From Trujillonella endophytica (GTDB lineage: Bacteria > Actinomycetota > Actinomycetes > Mycobacteriales > Geodermatophilaceae): a stretch of DNA of 64,000 bases. Below are positions 9,219-15,714 of the stretch, in pieces (position 1 is the first letter of the stretch; the number at the start of each line of letters is the position of its first letter). The notes under the pieces are model-generated. The model did not search any database. It had not been told where the DNA came from and was given only the letters and a program-made list of their open reading frames with translations. Where the stretch lies: NCBI RefSeq assembly GCF_900110555.1, contig NZ_FOEE01000004.1, positions 124,001 through 188,000 on the forward strand. The letters run 5' to 3'. Made by a program: the position numbers and the translations under genes.

Positions 9219-9389
9219 ATGAGCGCGATGGACAAGTTGTCGAACAAGGCACAGGAACTGTCCGGCAAGGGCAAGCAGGCCGCCGGCGACGCGACCGACG
9301 ACCCGGACCTGAAGGCGGAGGGTCAGAAGGACCAGGCCGCCGGGAACCTCAAGCAGGCCGGCGAGAAGGTCAAGGACGCCTTCAAGTGA
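9219..9389 (+). CDS. CsbD family general-stress protein
   Basis: This is a 56-residue, highly charged, Lys/Ala/Gln-rich protein with the CsbD pattern. It starts MSAMDKLSNKAQELSGKGKQ and carries the duplicated motif GKGKQAAGDATDDPDLKAEG then GQKDQAAGNLKQAGEKVKD. CsbD proteins are small helical stress proteins of unknown biochemical role. AGAGGAG lies about 7 nt upstream of ATG 9219; the longer open frame back to 9063 crosses the promoter and is rejected. Two strong hairpins follow the stop. Confidence 0.93.
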   Translation: MSAMDKLSNKAQELSGKGKQAAGDATDDPDLKAEGQKDQAAGNLKQAGEKVKDAFK

Positions 9390-9393
9390 CGCG

Positions 9394-9456
9394 GCCGGCG
9401 GCTGCTCGTCAGCCGCCGGCGCGAGGGGGGTGCGGGCTGCTGCCCGCACCCCCCTC
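9394..9456. terminator. Tandem hairpins between csbD and the NUDIX gene
   Basis: Hairpin one has a perfect 11-bp stem (9394-9404 with 9410-9420, 5-nt loop). Hairpin two has a perfect 16-bp stem (9422-9437 with 9441/9442-9456, 4-nt loop). They terminate csbD and probably also the convergent NUDIX gene. Hairpin two lies inside the last codons of the NUDIX reading frame, so the terminator is partly coding. Confidence 0.75.
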
Positions 9457-10224
9457 GTCGTTCGCGGGTCGGCCGGACGCCGGGTCCAGCACCCGGACGA
9501 CGTCGGGCAGCAACGGCCGGTCCGCGGGGATCCAGTCCAGCGCGCCGAGGTCCGCGGCCACCACCCACCGCAGCTCGGTGTGCTCGTGCGGCGTCACCTC
9601 CCCGGCCGCGACCCGGCCCCACCAGACGCGCAGCGTGGAGACGCCCGGGGCGCCGCCACCGACGACGCCGTCCAGCGGGACCTCGCCGAGGAACGCCTGG
9701 GGCGCCACCTCCACGCCCAGCTCCTCCCGGCACTCGCGGACCAGCGCCTCGAGGTCGGCCTCTCCCGGCTCGACCTTGCCGCCCGGGAACTCCCAGCAGC
9801 CGGCGAACGGGCCGTCCGCGCGCTGGGCGACCAGCACGCGGTCGCCGTCGACGAGGGCCACGCCGACGACCTGGACCACGTCGAGGGCGCGCCGCGCGGC
9901 CGCCGCGGCGTAGGCGTCCAGGTGCGCCCGCATCGCGCGCACCAGCGGTCGGCGCACCAGCAGCCGGTCGACCACACGACCCGGCGGGCCCGGCAGGGCC
10001 GGTGTCCACTCCACGCGCTCCTCGACCAGGGTGCCGGCGCCGGTCGCCGAGAAGGAGCGCGTATGGGTCGGTCCGCGCCGCCCGCCGGAGTACACGTCGC
10101 GGTAGGGCCGCTCGGACGCGACCTCCTCCAGCGGCGCCCCCCACGGCCGCCCGAGGGCCCGCGCGACGTCGAAGGCGACGGTCAGCGGGGCCTCCACCAG
10201 GGTGGTGAAACGCAGGTGGGGCAC
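9409..10224 (-). CDS. SRPBCC-NUDIX fusion hydrolase (MutT-like)
   Basis: This 271-residue protein combines two domains. Residues 1-110 look like a SRPBCC/polyketide-cyclase-like domain (opening HLRFTTLVEAPLTVAFDVA). Residues 116-240 are a MutT/NUDIX domain with a complete Nudix box: GGKVEPGE at 148-155 and RECREELG at 163-170. The NUDIX half suggests hydrolysis of oxidised or non-canonical nucleoside diphosphate derivatives (family knowledge). The SRPBCC half may bind a hydrophobic ligand, but its role here is unknown. GTG 10224 is preferred because the domain begins there; 10278 is an alternative upstream start. The C-terminal ~30 residues are translated through a strong hairpin. It is divergent from the Rrf2 regulator gene. 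Confidence 0.82.
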   Translation of the reverse strand: MPHLRFTTLVEAPLTVAFDVARALGRPWGAPLEEVASERPYRDVYSGGRRGPTHTRSFSATGAGTLVEERVEWTPALPGPPGRVVDRLLVRRPLVRAMRAHLDAYAAAAARRALDVVQVVGVALVDGDRVLVAQRADGPFAGCWEFPGGKVEPGEADLEALVRECREELGVEVAPQAFLGEVPLDGVVGGGAPGVSTLRVWWGRVAAGEVTPHEHTELRWVVAADLGALDWIPADRPLLPDVVRVLDPASGRPANDEGGAGSSPHPPRAGG

Positions 10225-10267
10225 CGCGTCACCCTGCCAGAGCGGCGCGGGACGGCAAGATGAGGCG

Positions 10268-10741
10268 ATGCGCATCACCGCCCGCGTCGACTACGCCGTC
10301 CGCGCCGCCCTCGAACTGGCCGCGGCGGCGCCCGACGCGCTCACGTGCGACAAGATCGCCACGGCCCAGGACATCCCCTCCCGCTTCCTCCAGTCGATTC
10401 TCGGCGACCTCCAGCACGCCCGGCTGGTCACCAGCCAGCGCGGCCGCGAGGGCGGGTACCGGCTCGCCCTCCCCGCCTCGGAGATCTCCATCGCCCGGGT
10501 GATGCGCGTCGAGCAGGGCTTCCTCGCCGAGGTCCACGGCCAGCGACCCGAGGACGTCTCCTACCCGGGCACCGCGGAGCCGCTGGCCGCGGTGTGGGTC
10601 GCCGCCCGCGCCGCCTACCGCCGCGTCCTGGAGGAGGTCACGCTCGCCGACGTCGTCGCGGGCAAGCTCCCGGCCGAGGTCAGCGAGCTCGCGGCGGTCG
10701 AGGACGCCTGGCGGTCGTTCAGCGACTCCCCGGGGGAGTGA
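10268..10741 (+). CDS. Rrf2 family transcriptional regulator without Fe-S cysteines
   Basis: This 157-residue winged-helix regulator opens with MRITARVDYAVRAALELA, the Rrf2 hallmark. The recognition region is IPSRFLQSILGDLQHARLVTS followed by the RGREGGYRLA wing. The only cysteine is near residue 27. The three C-terminal cysteines that bind an Fe-S cluster in IscR and NsrR are absent, as in the cysteine regulator CymR of Bacillus (family knowledge). It sits directly upstream of cysC and the sulfite-reductase block, so a role in sulfur metabolism is a reasonable inference. It is 43 bp from the divergent NUDIX gene. Confidence 0.87.
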   Translation: MRITARVDYAVRAALELAAAAPDALTCDKIATAQDIPSRFLQSILGDLQHARLVTSQRGREGGYRLALPASEISIARVMRVEQGFLAEVHGQRPEDVSYPGTAEPLAAVWVAARAAYRRVLEEVTLADVVAGKLPAEVSELAAVEDAWRSFSDSPGE

Positions 10742-10770
10742 CCCGGCCGGGCCTGGGCGAGACTGGCGGC

Positions 10771-11334
10771 ATGAGCAGTGCCTCCGCCGCCGGCGTCACC
10801 GTGTTCCTGACCGGGCTCTCCGGCGCCGGGAAGTCCACGATCGCCGACGCCCTGGTGGCACGGCTGGAGGCCGACGGTCGCCCGGTCACCGTTCTGGACG
10901 GCGACGTCGTCCGCACCCACCTGTCCAGCGAGCTGGACTTCAGCCGCGCCCACCGGGACCTCAACATCCGGCGCATCGGCTTCGTCGCCGGCGAGGTGGT
11001 CAAGCACGGCGGCACGGTGGTCGTCGCCGCGATCGCCCCGTACGAGGCGGCCCGGGAGGAGGCGCGCGAACTGGTCGAGCGGCACGGCCGGTTCCTGCTG
11101 GTGCACCTGTCCACCCCGCTGGAGGTGTGCGAGGGGCGCGACGTCAAGGGCCTGTACGCCAAGGCCCGCGCCGGGGAGATCCCGGGCTTCACCGGCATCG
11201 ACGACCCCTACGAGGCGCCCGCCCGCCCGGACCTCGTGCTCGACACGTCGGTCACGCCCCTCGCCGAGTCCGTGGCCAGGATCCGGGCCGCGATCGACGC
11301 CGCCGCAGCCGGCGCCCCGGGCGCGGTCGCCTGA
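10771..11334 (+). CDS. cysC: Adenylylsulfate (APS) kinase CysC
   Basis: CysC phosphorylates APS to PAPS using ATP. The 187-residue stand-alone protein has the P-loop GLSGAGKST (about 15-23), the DGDVVRTHLSSELDFSRAHR APS-binding region, NIRRIGFVAG, and the KGLYAKARAGEIPGFTGIDDPYEAP lid near the C-terminus. ATG 10771 lies 29 nt after the Rrf2 stop, consistent with cotranscription. No ATP sulfurylase (cysD/N or sat) lies in the window. Since the nearby CysH looks like an APS reductase, PAPS may serve sulfation instead of assimilation. Confidence 0.9.
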   Translation: MSSASAAGVTVFLTGLSGAGKSTIADALVARLEADGRPVTVLDGDVVRTHLSSELDFSRAHRDLNIRRIGFVAGEVVKHGGTVVVAAIAPYEAAREEARELVERHGRFLLVHLSTPLEVCEGRDVKGLYAKARAGEIPGFTGIDDPYEAPARPDLVLDTSVTPLAESVARIRAAIDAAAAGAPGAVA

Positions 11335-11362
11335 GTCACACCGCCCGGGGGCCCGGGTGTGA

Positions 11363-11368
11363 GACGAT
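11363..11368 (+). promoter_or_regulatory. Candidate -10 element for a leaderless cys leader transcript
   Basis: GACGAT matches the TANNNT -10 pattern except for the first base. It ends 6 nt before the GTG of the short leader ORF at 11375, so transcription would begin at or next to the start codon, giving a leaderless mRNA. No good -35 is visible. This is weak evidence by itself and rests on the leader-peptide context. Confidence 0.3.
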
Positions 11369-11374
11369 CGGGGC

Positions 11375-11461
11375 GTGACCGGTGGTGGCGTCCTCCTCGT
11401 CGCGCGCCGTCACATCGACCTCGCGCGCGTCAGCAGCGCAGCCTGTCTCGCCCCGCGCTGA
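11375..11461 (+). CDS. Probable cysteine-sensing leader peptide upstream of sulfite reductase
   Basis: This is a 28-codon ORF starting GTG and ending TGA, with the sequence RRHIDLARVSSAACLAPR at residues 11-28. The RRH(I/V)DL..(A)SAxC pattern recurs in short actinobacterial ORFs placed before sulfur-assimilation operons. In mycobacteria, cysteine-rich leaderless short ORFs have been shown to attenuate such operons when cysteine is sufficient (recollected literature). Here one cysteine codon (TGT, residue 24, a rare codon choice in this GC-rich genome) lies four codons before the stop. Two small hairpins follow before the sulfite reductase gene. Function is inferred from position and motif; the peptide itself may have none. 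Confidence 0.7.
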   Translation: MTGGGVLLVARRHIDLARVSSAACLAPR

Positions 11462-11476
11462 GACCAGTCCTCCCCC

Positions 11477-11532
11477 GCAGCACCTGCTGCGCCCCCCGAC
11501 CTGGCAGCGCCTCCCGCCGGGCACGACCGGCG
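11477..11532 (+). promoter_or_regulatory. Hairpins between the leader ORF and sulfite reductase (possible attenuator)
   Basis: Two compact inverted repeats lie 16-71 nt after the leader stop. The first is GCAGCA/TGCTGC at 11477-11490. The second is CGCCGG/CCGGCG at 11515-11532 with a 6-nt loop, just before the AGGAAG Shine-Dalgarno. They could expose or hide the ribosome site depending on ribosome position on the leader ORF. The stems are short, so the mechanism is a hypothesis. Confidence 0.4.
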
Positions 11533-11551
11533 GACGACGGCGCAGGAAGAA

Positions 11552-13234
11552 GTGCCCTCCGTGTCCTCCCCCACGCGAACCAGCAACCGACCCCAGCGGG
11601 GTCAGGGCCAGTGGGCGCTCGGCTACCGGGAGCCGCTGAACCCGAACGAGCGGATGAAGAAGGACTCCGACGGGCTCGAGGTCCAGCAGCGGATCATCGA
11701 CATCTACGCGAAGGCCGGCTTCGACTCCATCGACCCGGGTGACCTGCGCGGCCGGATGCGGTGGATGGGGCTCTACACCCAGCGCGCCCAGGGCATCCCC
11801 GGTGGCAAGACCGCCGTCCTGGAGCCCGAGGAGCTCGAGGACTCCTACTTCATGATGCGCGTGCGCATCGACAGCGGGCAGCTGAGCAGCGACGCGCTGC
11901 GGGTCATCGGCGGCATCAGCACCGAGTTCGGGCGCGACGTCGCCGACGTCACCGACCGGCAGAACGTGCAGTACCACTGGATCCGCATCGAGGACGTCCC
12001 CGAGATCTGGCGGCGGCTGGAGACGGTCGGGCTGAGCAGCATGGAGGCCTGTGGCGACGTGCCGCGCGTCATGCTCGGCTGCCCGCTGGCCGGCATCCTC
12101 GAGGACGAGGTCATCGACGCCACCGACGTCATCCACGCGACGGTGGACAAGTACGTCGGCAACCCCGAGTTCAGCAACCTGCCGCGCAAGTGGAAGACGT
12201 CGATGTCCGGCTGCGTCGACCACTGCACCGAGCCCGAGATCGACGACGTCGCGTTCGTCGGCGTCGTGAACGAGGCGGGCGAGGCCGGCTACGACCTGTG
12301 GGTCGGCGGCGGGCTGTCGACCAACCCGATGTTCGCCCAGCGGGTCGGCGTCTTCGTCCGGCCCGAGGAGGTGACCGAGGTGTGGGCCGGCGTCACCTCC
12401 GTCTTCCGCGACTACGGCTACCGCCGGCAGCGCACCCGCGCCCGCATCAAGTTCCTGATGGCCGACTGGGGTCCGGAGAAGTTCCGCCAGGTACTGCAGG
12501 ACGAGTACCTGCAGCGGCAGCTGCCCGACGGCCCCGCGCCGGCCAAGGCCAAGCACGACCAGCGCGACCACGTCGGCGTCGCCCGGCAGAAGGACGGCCT
12601 CAACGCCGTCGGCTTCGCGCTGCGCACCGGCCGGATCAGCGGCTCGCTGCTCACCACCATCGCGGACCTCGCCGACGAGTACGGCCAGGGCCGCGTCCGG
12701 ACGACGACCCAGCAGAAGCTCGTCATCCTCGATGTGCCCGACGAGAAGGTGGAGGCGCTGGTCGCCGCCCTGGCCGAGCACGACCTGCTGGTCCGCCCCA
12801 GCGCGTTCCGCCGCGGCACGATGGCGTGCACCGGGCTGGAGTTCTGCAAGCTGGCGATCGTCGAGACCAAGCAGCACGCGCAGGATCTCTACGCCGAGCT
12901 GGAGAAGCGGCTGCCGGAGTTCGACGAGCCCATCGGGATCAACGTCAACGGCTGCCCGAACAGCTGCGCCCGGTTCCAGACCGCCGACATCGGCTTCAAG
13001 GGCTCGATGGTCAAGGACGACTCCGGCGAGATGGTGGAGGGCTTCCAGGTGCATCTGGGCGGCCACCTCGGCGTCGACGCGACCTTCGGCCGCAAGTTCC
13101 GCGGCCACAAGGTGACCAAGGCCGAGACCGCCGACTACTGCGAGCGCGTGCTGCGCGGCTACCTGCAGCGCCGCGAGCCGGGCGAGCGGTTCGCCGCCTA
13201 CGTCGCGCGCGCCGAGGAGGACTGGCTGTTGTGA
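11552..13234 (+). CDS. sirA: Ferredoxin-dependent assimilatory sulfite reductase (SirA/NirA type)
   Basis: This enzyme reduces sulfite to sulfide with electrons from ferredoxin. The 560-residue protein has the duplicated nitrite/sulfite reductase fold. Siroheme/4Fe-4S ligands appear as TGLEFCKLAI and NGCPNSCARF in the C-terminal half. MGLYTQRAQ and MLGCPLAG supply the Tyr and Cys equivalent to the covalent Tyr-Cys pair reported in M. tuberculosis NirA. The start may be GTG 11552 or GTG 11561; AGGAAG at 11544-11549 is not ideally spaced for either. The stop overlaps the start of the zinc-ribbon gene (GTGA). Preceded by the leader ORF, it is probably cysteine-regulated. Confidence 0.94.
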   Translation: MPSVSSPTRTSNRPQRGQGQWALGYREPLNPNERMKKDSDGLEVQQRIIDIYAKAGFDSIDPGDLRGRMRWMGLYTQRAQGIPGGKTAVLEPEELEDSYFMMRVRIDSGQLSSDALRVIGGISTEFGRDVADVTDRQNVQYHWIRIEDVPEIWRRLETVGLSSMEACGDVPRVMLGCPLAGILEDEVIDATDVIHATVDKYVGNPEFSNLPRKWKTSMSGCVDHCTEPEIDDVAFVGVVNEAGEAGYDLWVGGGLSTNPMFAQRVGVFVRPEEVTEVWAGVTSVFRDYGYRRQRTRARIKFLMADWGPEKFRQVLQDEYLQRQLPDGPAPAKAKHDQRDHVGVARQKDGLNAVGFALRTGRISGSLLTTIADLADEYGQGRVRTTTQQKLVILDVPDEKVEALVAALAEHDLLVRPSAFRRGTMACTGLEFCKLAIVETKQHAQDLYAELEKRLPEFDEPIGINVNGCPNSCARFQTADIGFKGSMVKDDSGEMVEGFQVHLGGHLGVDATFGRKFRGHKVTKAETADYCERVLRGYLQRREPGERFAAYVARAEEDWLL

Positions 13235-13404
13235 GCGAGGACGACGGCGGCGGGTCGGGAAGGCAACGCCAGCTGCCGGTGTTCCACTGCCCGTACTGCG
13301 GTGACGAGGGGCTGACCCCGCACGGGGACGGCGGCGAGTGGCACTGCGCCGCCTGCCTGCGCACCTTCACCGTCCGTCTGACCGGGACAGGAGTGCCGTC
13401 GTGA
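13231..13404 (+). CDS. Small zinc-ribbon/ferredoxin-like protein of the sulfite-reductase operon (CysX-like)
   Basis: This 57-residue protein has two CxxC knuckles, HCPYCGDEG (19-27) and HCAACLRTF (38-46). It fits a rubredoxin/zinc-ribbon fold. It is nested between sirA and cysH with GTGA overlaps at both ends, so the three are translationally coupled. In Corynebacterium glutamicum a small ferredoxin-like gene, cysX, occupies the same place between cysI and cysH (family knowledge). A role in electron delivery or in metal/cofactor handling for sulfite reductase is inferred. Confidence 0.85.
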   Translation: MSEDDGGGSGRQRQLPVFHCPYCGDEGLTPHGDGGEWHCAACLRTFTVRLTGTGVPS

Positions 13405-14126
13405 CCACCGCCGTCCGTCCCACACCGGAGATCGCCGGCCCCCAGCTCGCGGCCGCCGCGGACGCCCGTTTCGACGGCATCGCCGACCCGGTCGAGCAGG
13501 CGCTCGCCGTCCTGGCCTGGGCCGGCGAGACGTTCGGCGCCGGGTTCGCCGTCACCTCGTCCATGGCCGACGGGCTGCTGGCCCACCTGGCCTCCCGGTC
13601 CGTCCCGGGCGTCAACGTCGTCTTCCTCGACACCGGCTACCACTTCGCCGAGACCATCGGCACCCGCGACTGGGTGAGCGGCGTCCTGCCGATCACGCTC
13701 GTCAACGTGACCGCGCCGCAGACCGTCGCCGAGCAGGACGCCGAGTACGGCCCGGAACTGCACCAGCGCGACCCGGACCTGTGCTGCTCGCTGCGCAAGG
13801 TCCAGCCGCTGGCGCAGGCGCTGGCCGGGTACGTCGCCTGGGGGTCCGGGGTGCGCCGCGACGAGGCCCCGACCCGCGCCGGCACCCGGCTGGTCGACTG
13901 GGACGCCAAGCGCGGCATGGTCAAGGTGAATCCCCTGGCCGCCTGGACCGACGCCGACGTCGACGCCTACATCGCCGAGCACCAGGTGCCGGTGAACCCC
14001 CTGCAGGAGATCGGCTACGCGTCCATCGGCTGCGCGCCCTGCACCCGGCCCGTCGCTCCCGGCGAGGACCCGCGCGCGGGGCGCTGGGCCGGCCGCGGCA
14101 AGACCGAGTGCGGCCTGCACACCTGA
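13401..14126 (+). CDS. cysH: Adenylylsulfate (APS) reductase CysH
   Basis: CysH reduces activated sulfate to sulfite using thioredoxin. The 241-residue protein has the PAPS-reductase fold with FLDTGYHFAET and the catalytic C-terminal ECGLH. The extra cysteine pairs DLCCSLRKVQPL and GCAPCTRPV are the 4Fe-4S signature that marks APS (not PAPS) reductases. The GTG 13401 start overlaps the stop of the zinc-ribbon gene. The open frame extending back to 13338 is a shadow. The operon ends here, 24 nt before the next gene. Confidence 0.94.
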   Translation: MTTAVRPTPEIAGPQLAAAADARFDGIADPVEQALAVLAWAGETFGAGFAVTSSMADGLLAHLASRSVPGVNVVFLDTGYHFAETIGTRDWVSGVLPITLVNVTAPQTVAEQDAEYGPELHQRDPDLCCSLRKVQPLAQALAGYVAWGSGVRRDEAPTRAGTRLVDWDAKRGMVKVNPLAAWTDADVDAYIAEHQVPVNPLQEIGYASIGCAPCTRPVAPGEDPRAGRWAGRGKTECGLHT

Positions 14127-14149
14127 CGCAGGGGGGCGAGAATCAGCGC

Positions 14150-14443
14150 GTGCCCCGACCCCCGCGCCTGTCCCCCGACGACGTGACGGCGGCGCTGCGC
14201 GATCTGCCGCTGTGGTCCGGCGACGCCGAGGGCCTGCGGCGCGAGGTCGAGCTGCCGTCGTTCCCCGACGCCGTCGCCGCGATCGTGCGGATCGGCTTCG
14301 TCGCCGAGCATCTCGACCACCACCCCGACGTCGACCTGCGCTGGCGGACCCTGCACCTGGCGCTGGTCAGCCACTCCGAGGGCGGCGTCACCGAGCTCGA
14401 CCTGGACCTCGCCCGCCGGATCGACGCCCTCTACCCCGGCTGA
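14150..14443 (+). CDS. Pterin-4a-carbinolamine dehydratase-like protein
   Basis: This is a 97-residue PCD/DCoH-fold protein. The motif EHLDHHPDVDLRW (53-65), with downstream LALVSHSEGGVTELD (70-84), matches the dehydratase signature of His-His pair, hydrophobic residue and acidic end. In pterin metabolism these enzymes dehydrate 4a-hydroxytetrahydropterin; many actinobacterial copies are of unassigned function because no aromatic hydroxylase is nearby. Start GTG 14150 follows GGGGGGCGAG. It is only 24 nt after cysH and may ride on the cys transcript. Confidence 0.87.
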   Translation: MPRPPRLSPDDVTAALRDLPLWSGDAEGLRREVELPSFPDAVAAIVRIGFVAEHLDHHPDVDLRWRTLHLALVSHSEGGVTELDLDLARRIDALYPG

Positions 14444-14454
14444 GCGGGCCCGCC

Positions 14455-15429
14455 TCAGGTCGTCGCGACCGTCTGCGGCTCCCAGGAGAAGACCTCCGGG
14501 GTCCGCGGGTCCACGGTCAGCCGGAGCCACTCGGTGGCCGTGTCGCCGAAGGTCTCCAGCCGGGTCAGGTTGGGCACCCCCGCGTACCTCCGCTCCTCCT
14601 CGTAGCGGTGCTCGTCGCCGTGGGCCAGCAGCACCGGCCGACCGAACGCCGCGGCCTCCCGGACGATGAGGTCCCGCTCGGCCTGGAACCCCGGGGACGC
14701 CACTGGCTCGGCCTGCAGGAGGAGGACGACGCCGGCCGCGTCGGTGCGCTCGGCCTCGTCGAAGGCGGCCGCGATCCACGCGAGGTTGGCCGCGCGACGC
14801 GCCTCGAACTCGGCCACCCGTTCCGCCGGACGGTCACCGATCCCCGTCCACGGGGCGAGGCCGTTCTCGCTCCCGACGACGTGCACGGTGGCGAACACGA
14901 CCCGGCTGCGCTCGAACAGCACGTTCTCGACGTACGCGGCGTGCCCGGGTTGCGCTTGCGACTGCGCAGTCACCGGCATCGCCTGCGTTCCCAGCGTGCG
15001 GCCGGGCTCCGGATAGAAGACGTCCCGCACGGCCTCGAGCCGCTCGGTCGGCACATAGCCACCCGCCGCAGGCCGGTGGCAGTCGGTCCACTCGTTGTCC
15101 CCGGGCGTCAGCACGAAGGGATCGTCGAAGGTGCCGTAGAGCGCCGCCAGGTCGGCGAACCGCGCGTCGTCGCAGGTCGTCGACCCGCTCTTGACGTCGC
15201 CCGCGTGCAGGACCAGGCGGACCCGCGGGTCCGCGTCGATGTCGTCGACCAGGGCGGGGAACTCCAGCCGCTGGGCGTCGCCGTACGGGGTGTCGCCCAG
15301 CAGGGCGATCGTCGTCGGTGCGGCACCGCGAGGTCCACCGGGAGCGGCGGCGGCTGGAGCGGCCAGCGAGAGGCAGAGGCCTGCGGTCAGCGCGGTGGCG
15401 CTCCACCGGGCCACGGATGCGGTCGTCAT
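14455..15429 (-). CDS. Exported calcineurin-like metallophosphoesterase
   Basis: This 324-residue protein has a Sec signal peptide (hydrophobic 8-28, AAPAAAAPGG cleavage region). Metallophosphatase motifs are GDTPYGD (about 44-50), HAGDVKSGS, TPGDNEWTDC (about 108-117) and a C-terminal HGDEHRYEEE. These supply two-metal Asp/Asn/His ligands. The exact phosphoester substrate is unknown. The gene is divergent from the PhoX-like phosphatase, and three PHO-box units lie 30-62 bp upstream of its start, so induction under phosphate starvation is likely. Start ATG 15429. Confidence 0.87.
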   Translation of the reverse strand: MTTASVARWSATALTAGLCLSLAAPAAAAPGGPRGAAPTTIALLGDTPYGDAQRLEFPALVDDIDADPRVRLVLHAGDVKSGSTTCDDARFADLAALYGTFDDPFVLTPGDNEWTDCHRPAAGGYVPTERLEAVRDVFYPEPGRTLGTQAMPVTAQSQAQPGHAAYVENVLFERSRVVFATVHVVGSENGLAPWTGIGDRPAERVAEFEARRAANLAWIAAAFDEAERTDAAGVVLLLQAEPVASPGFQAERDLIVREAAAFGRPVLLAHGDEHRYEEERRYAGVPNLTRLETFGDTATEWLRLTVDPRTPEVFSWEPQTVATT

Positions 15430-15458
15430 GACCGGAACCCTCGGGCCGGATCGCCCGG

Positions 15459-15491
15459 CGCGGGTGAGACGCGGGTGAAGTCCGAGCGAAC
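15459..15491 (-). promoter_or_regulatory. PHO box (three 11-nt PhoP-type repeat units)
   Basis: Read on the minus strand there are three contiguous 11-nt units. GTTCGCTCGGA spans 15481-15491, CTTCACCCGCG spans 15470-15480, and TCTCACCCGCG spans 15459-15469. Against the Streptomyces PhoP unit G(G/T)TCAYYYR(G/C)G I count 9, 10 and 9 matches of 11. The array ends 30 nt before the metallophosphoesterase start. A lone 8/11 unit at 15605-15615 on the plus strand is nearer phoX. Confidence 0.65.
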
Positions 15492-15714
15492 CCCTGCCGG
15501 TGGCCGGCGGGACCCACCGCGCCGTGCGGTGCGGCGCGCGCGGCAGGCACGCCCGCGGGGTCGGGCGAGCGGGGAGGACCGGACCCGGTCGGACGACCGC
15601 ACACGTTCACGCAATGGATGCCCGGAGGTCCCGTGGCGGTCCCTTCCGCCACCGAGTGTCGAAGCCAGACGGCGGCTCCATCCGCCGCCGCACGACCTTC
15701 GGGAGAACCTCCAC

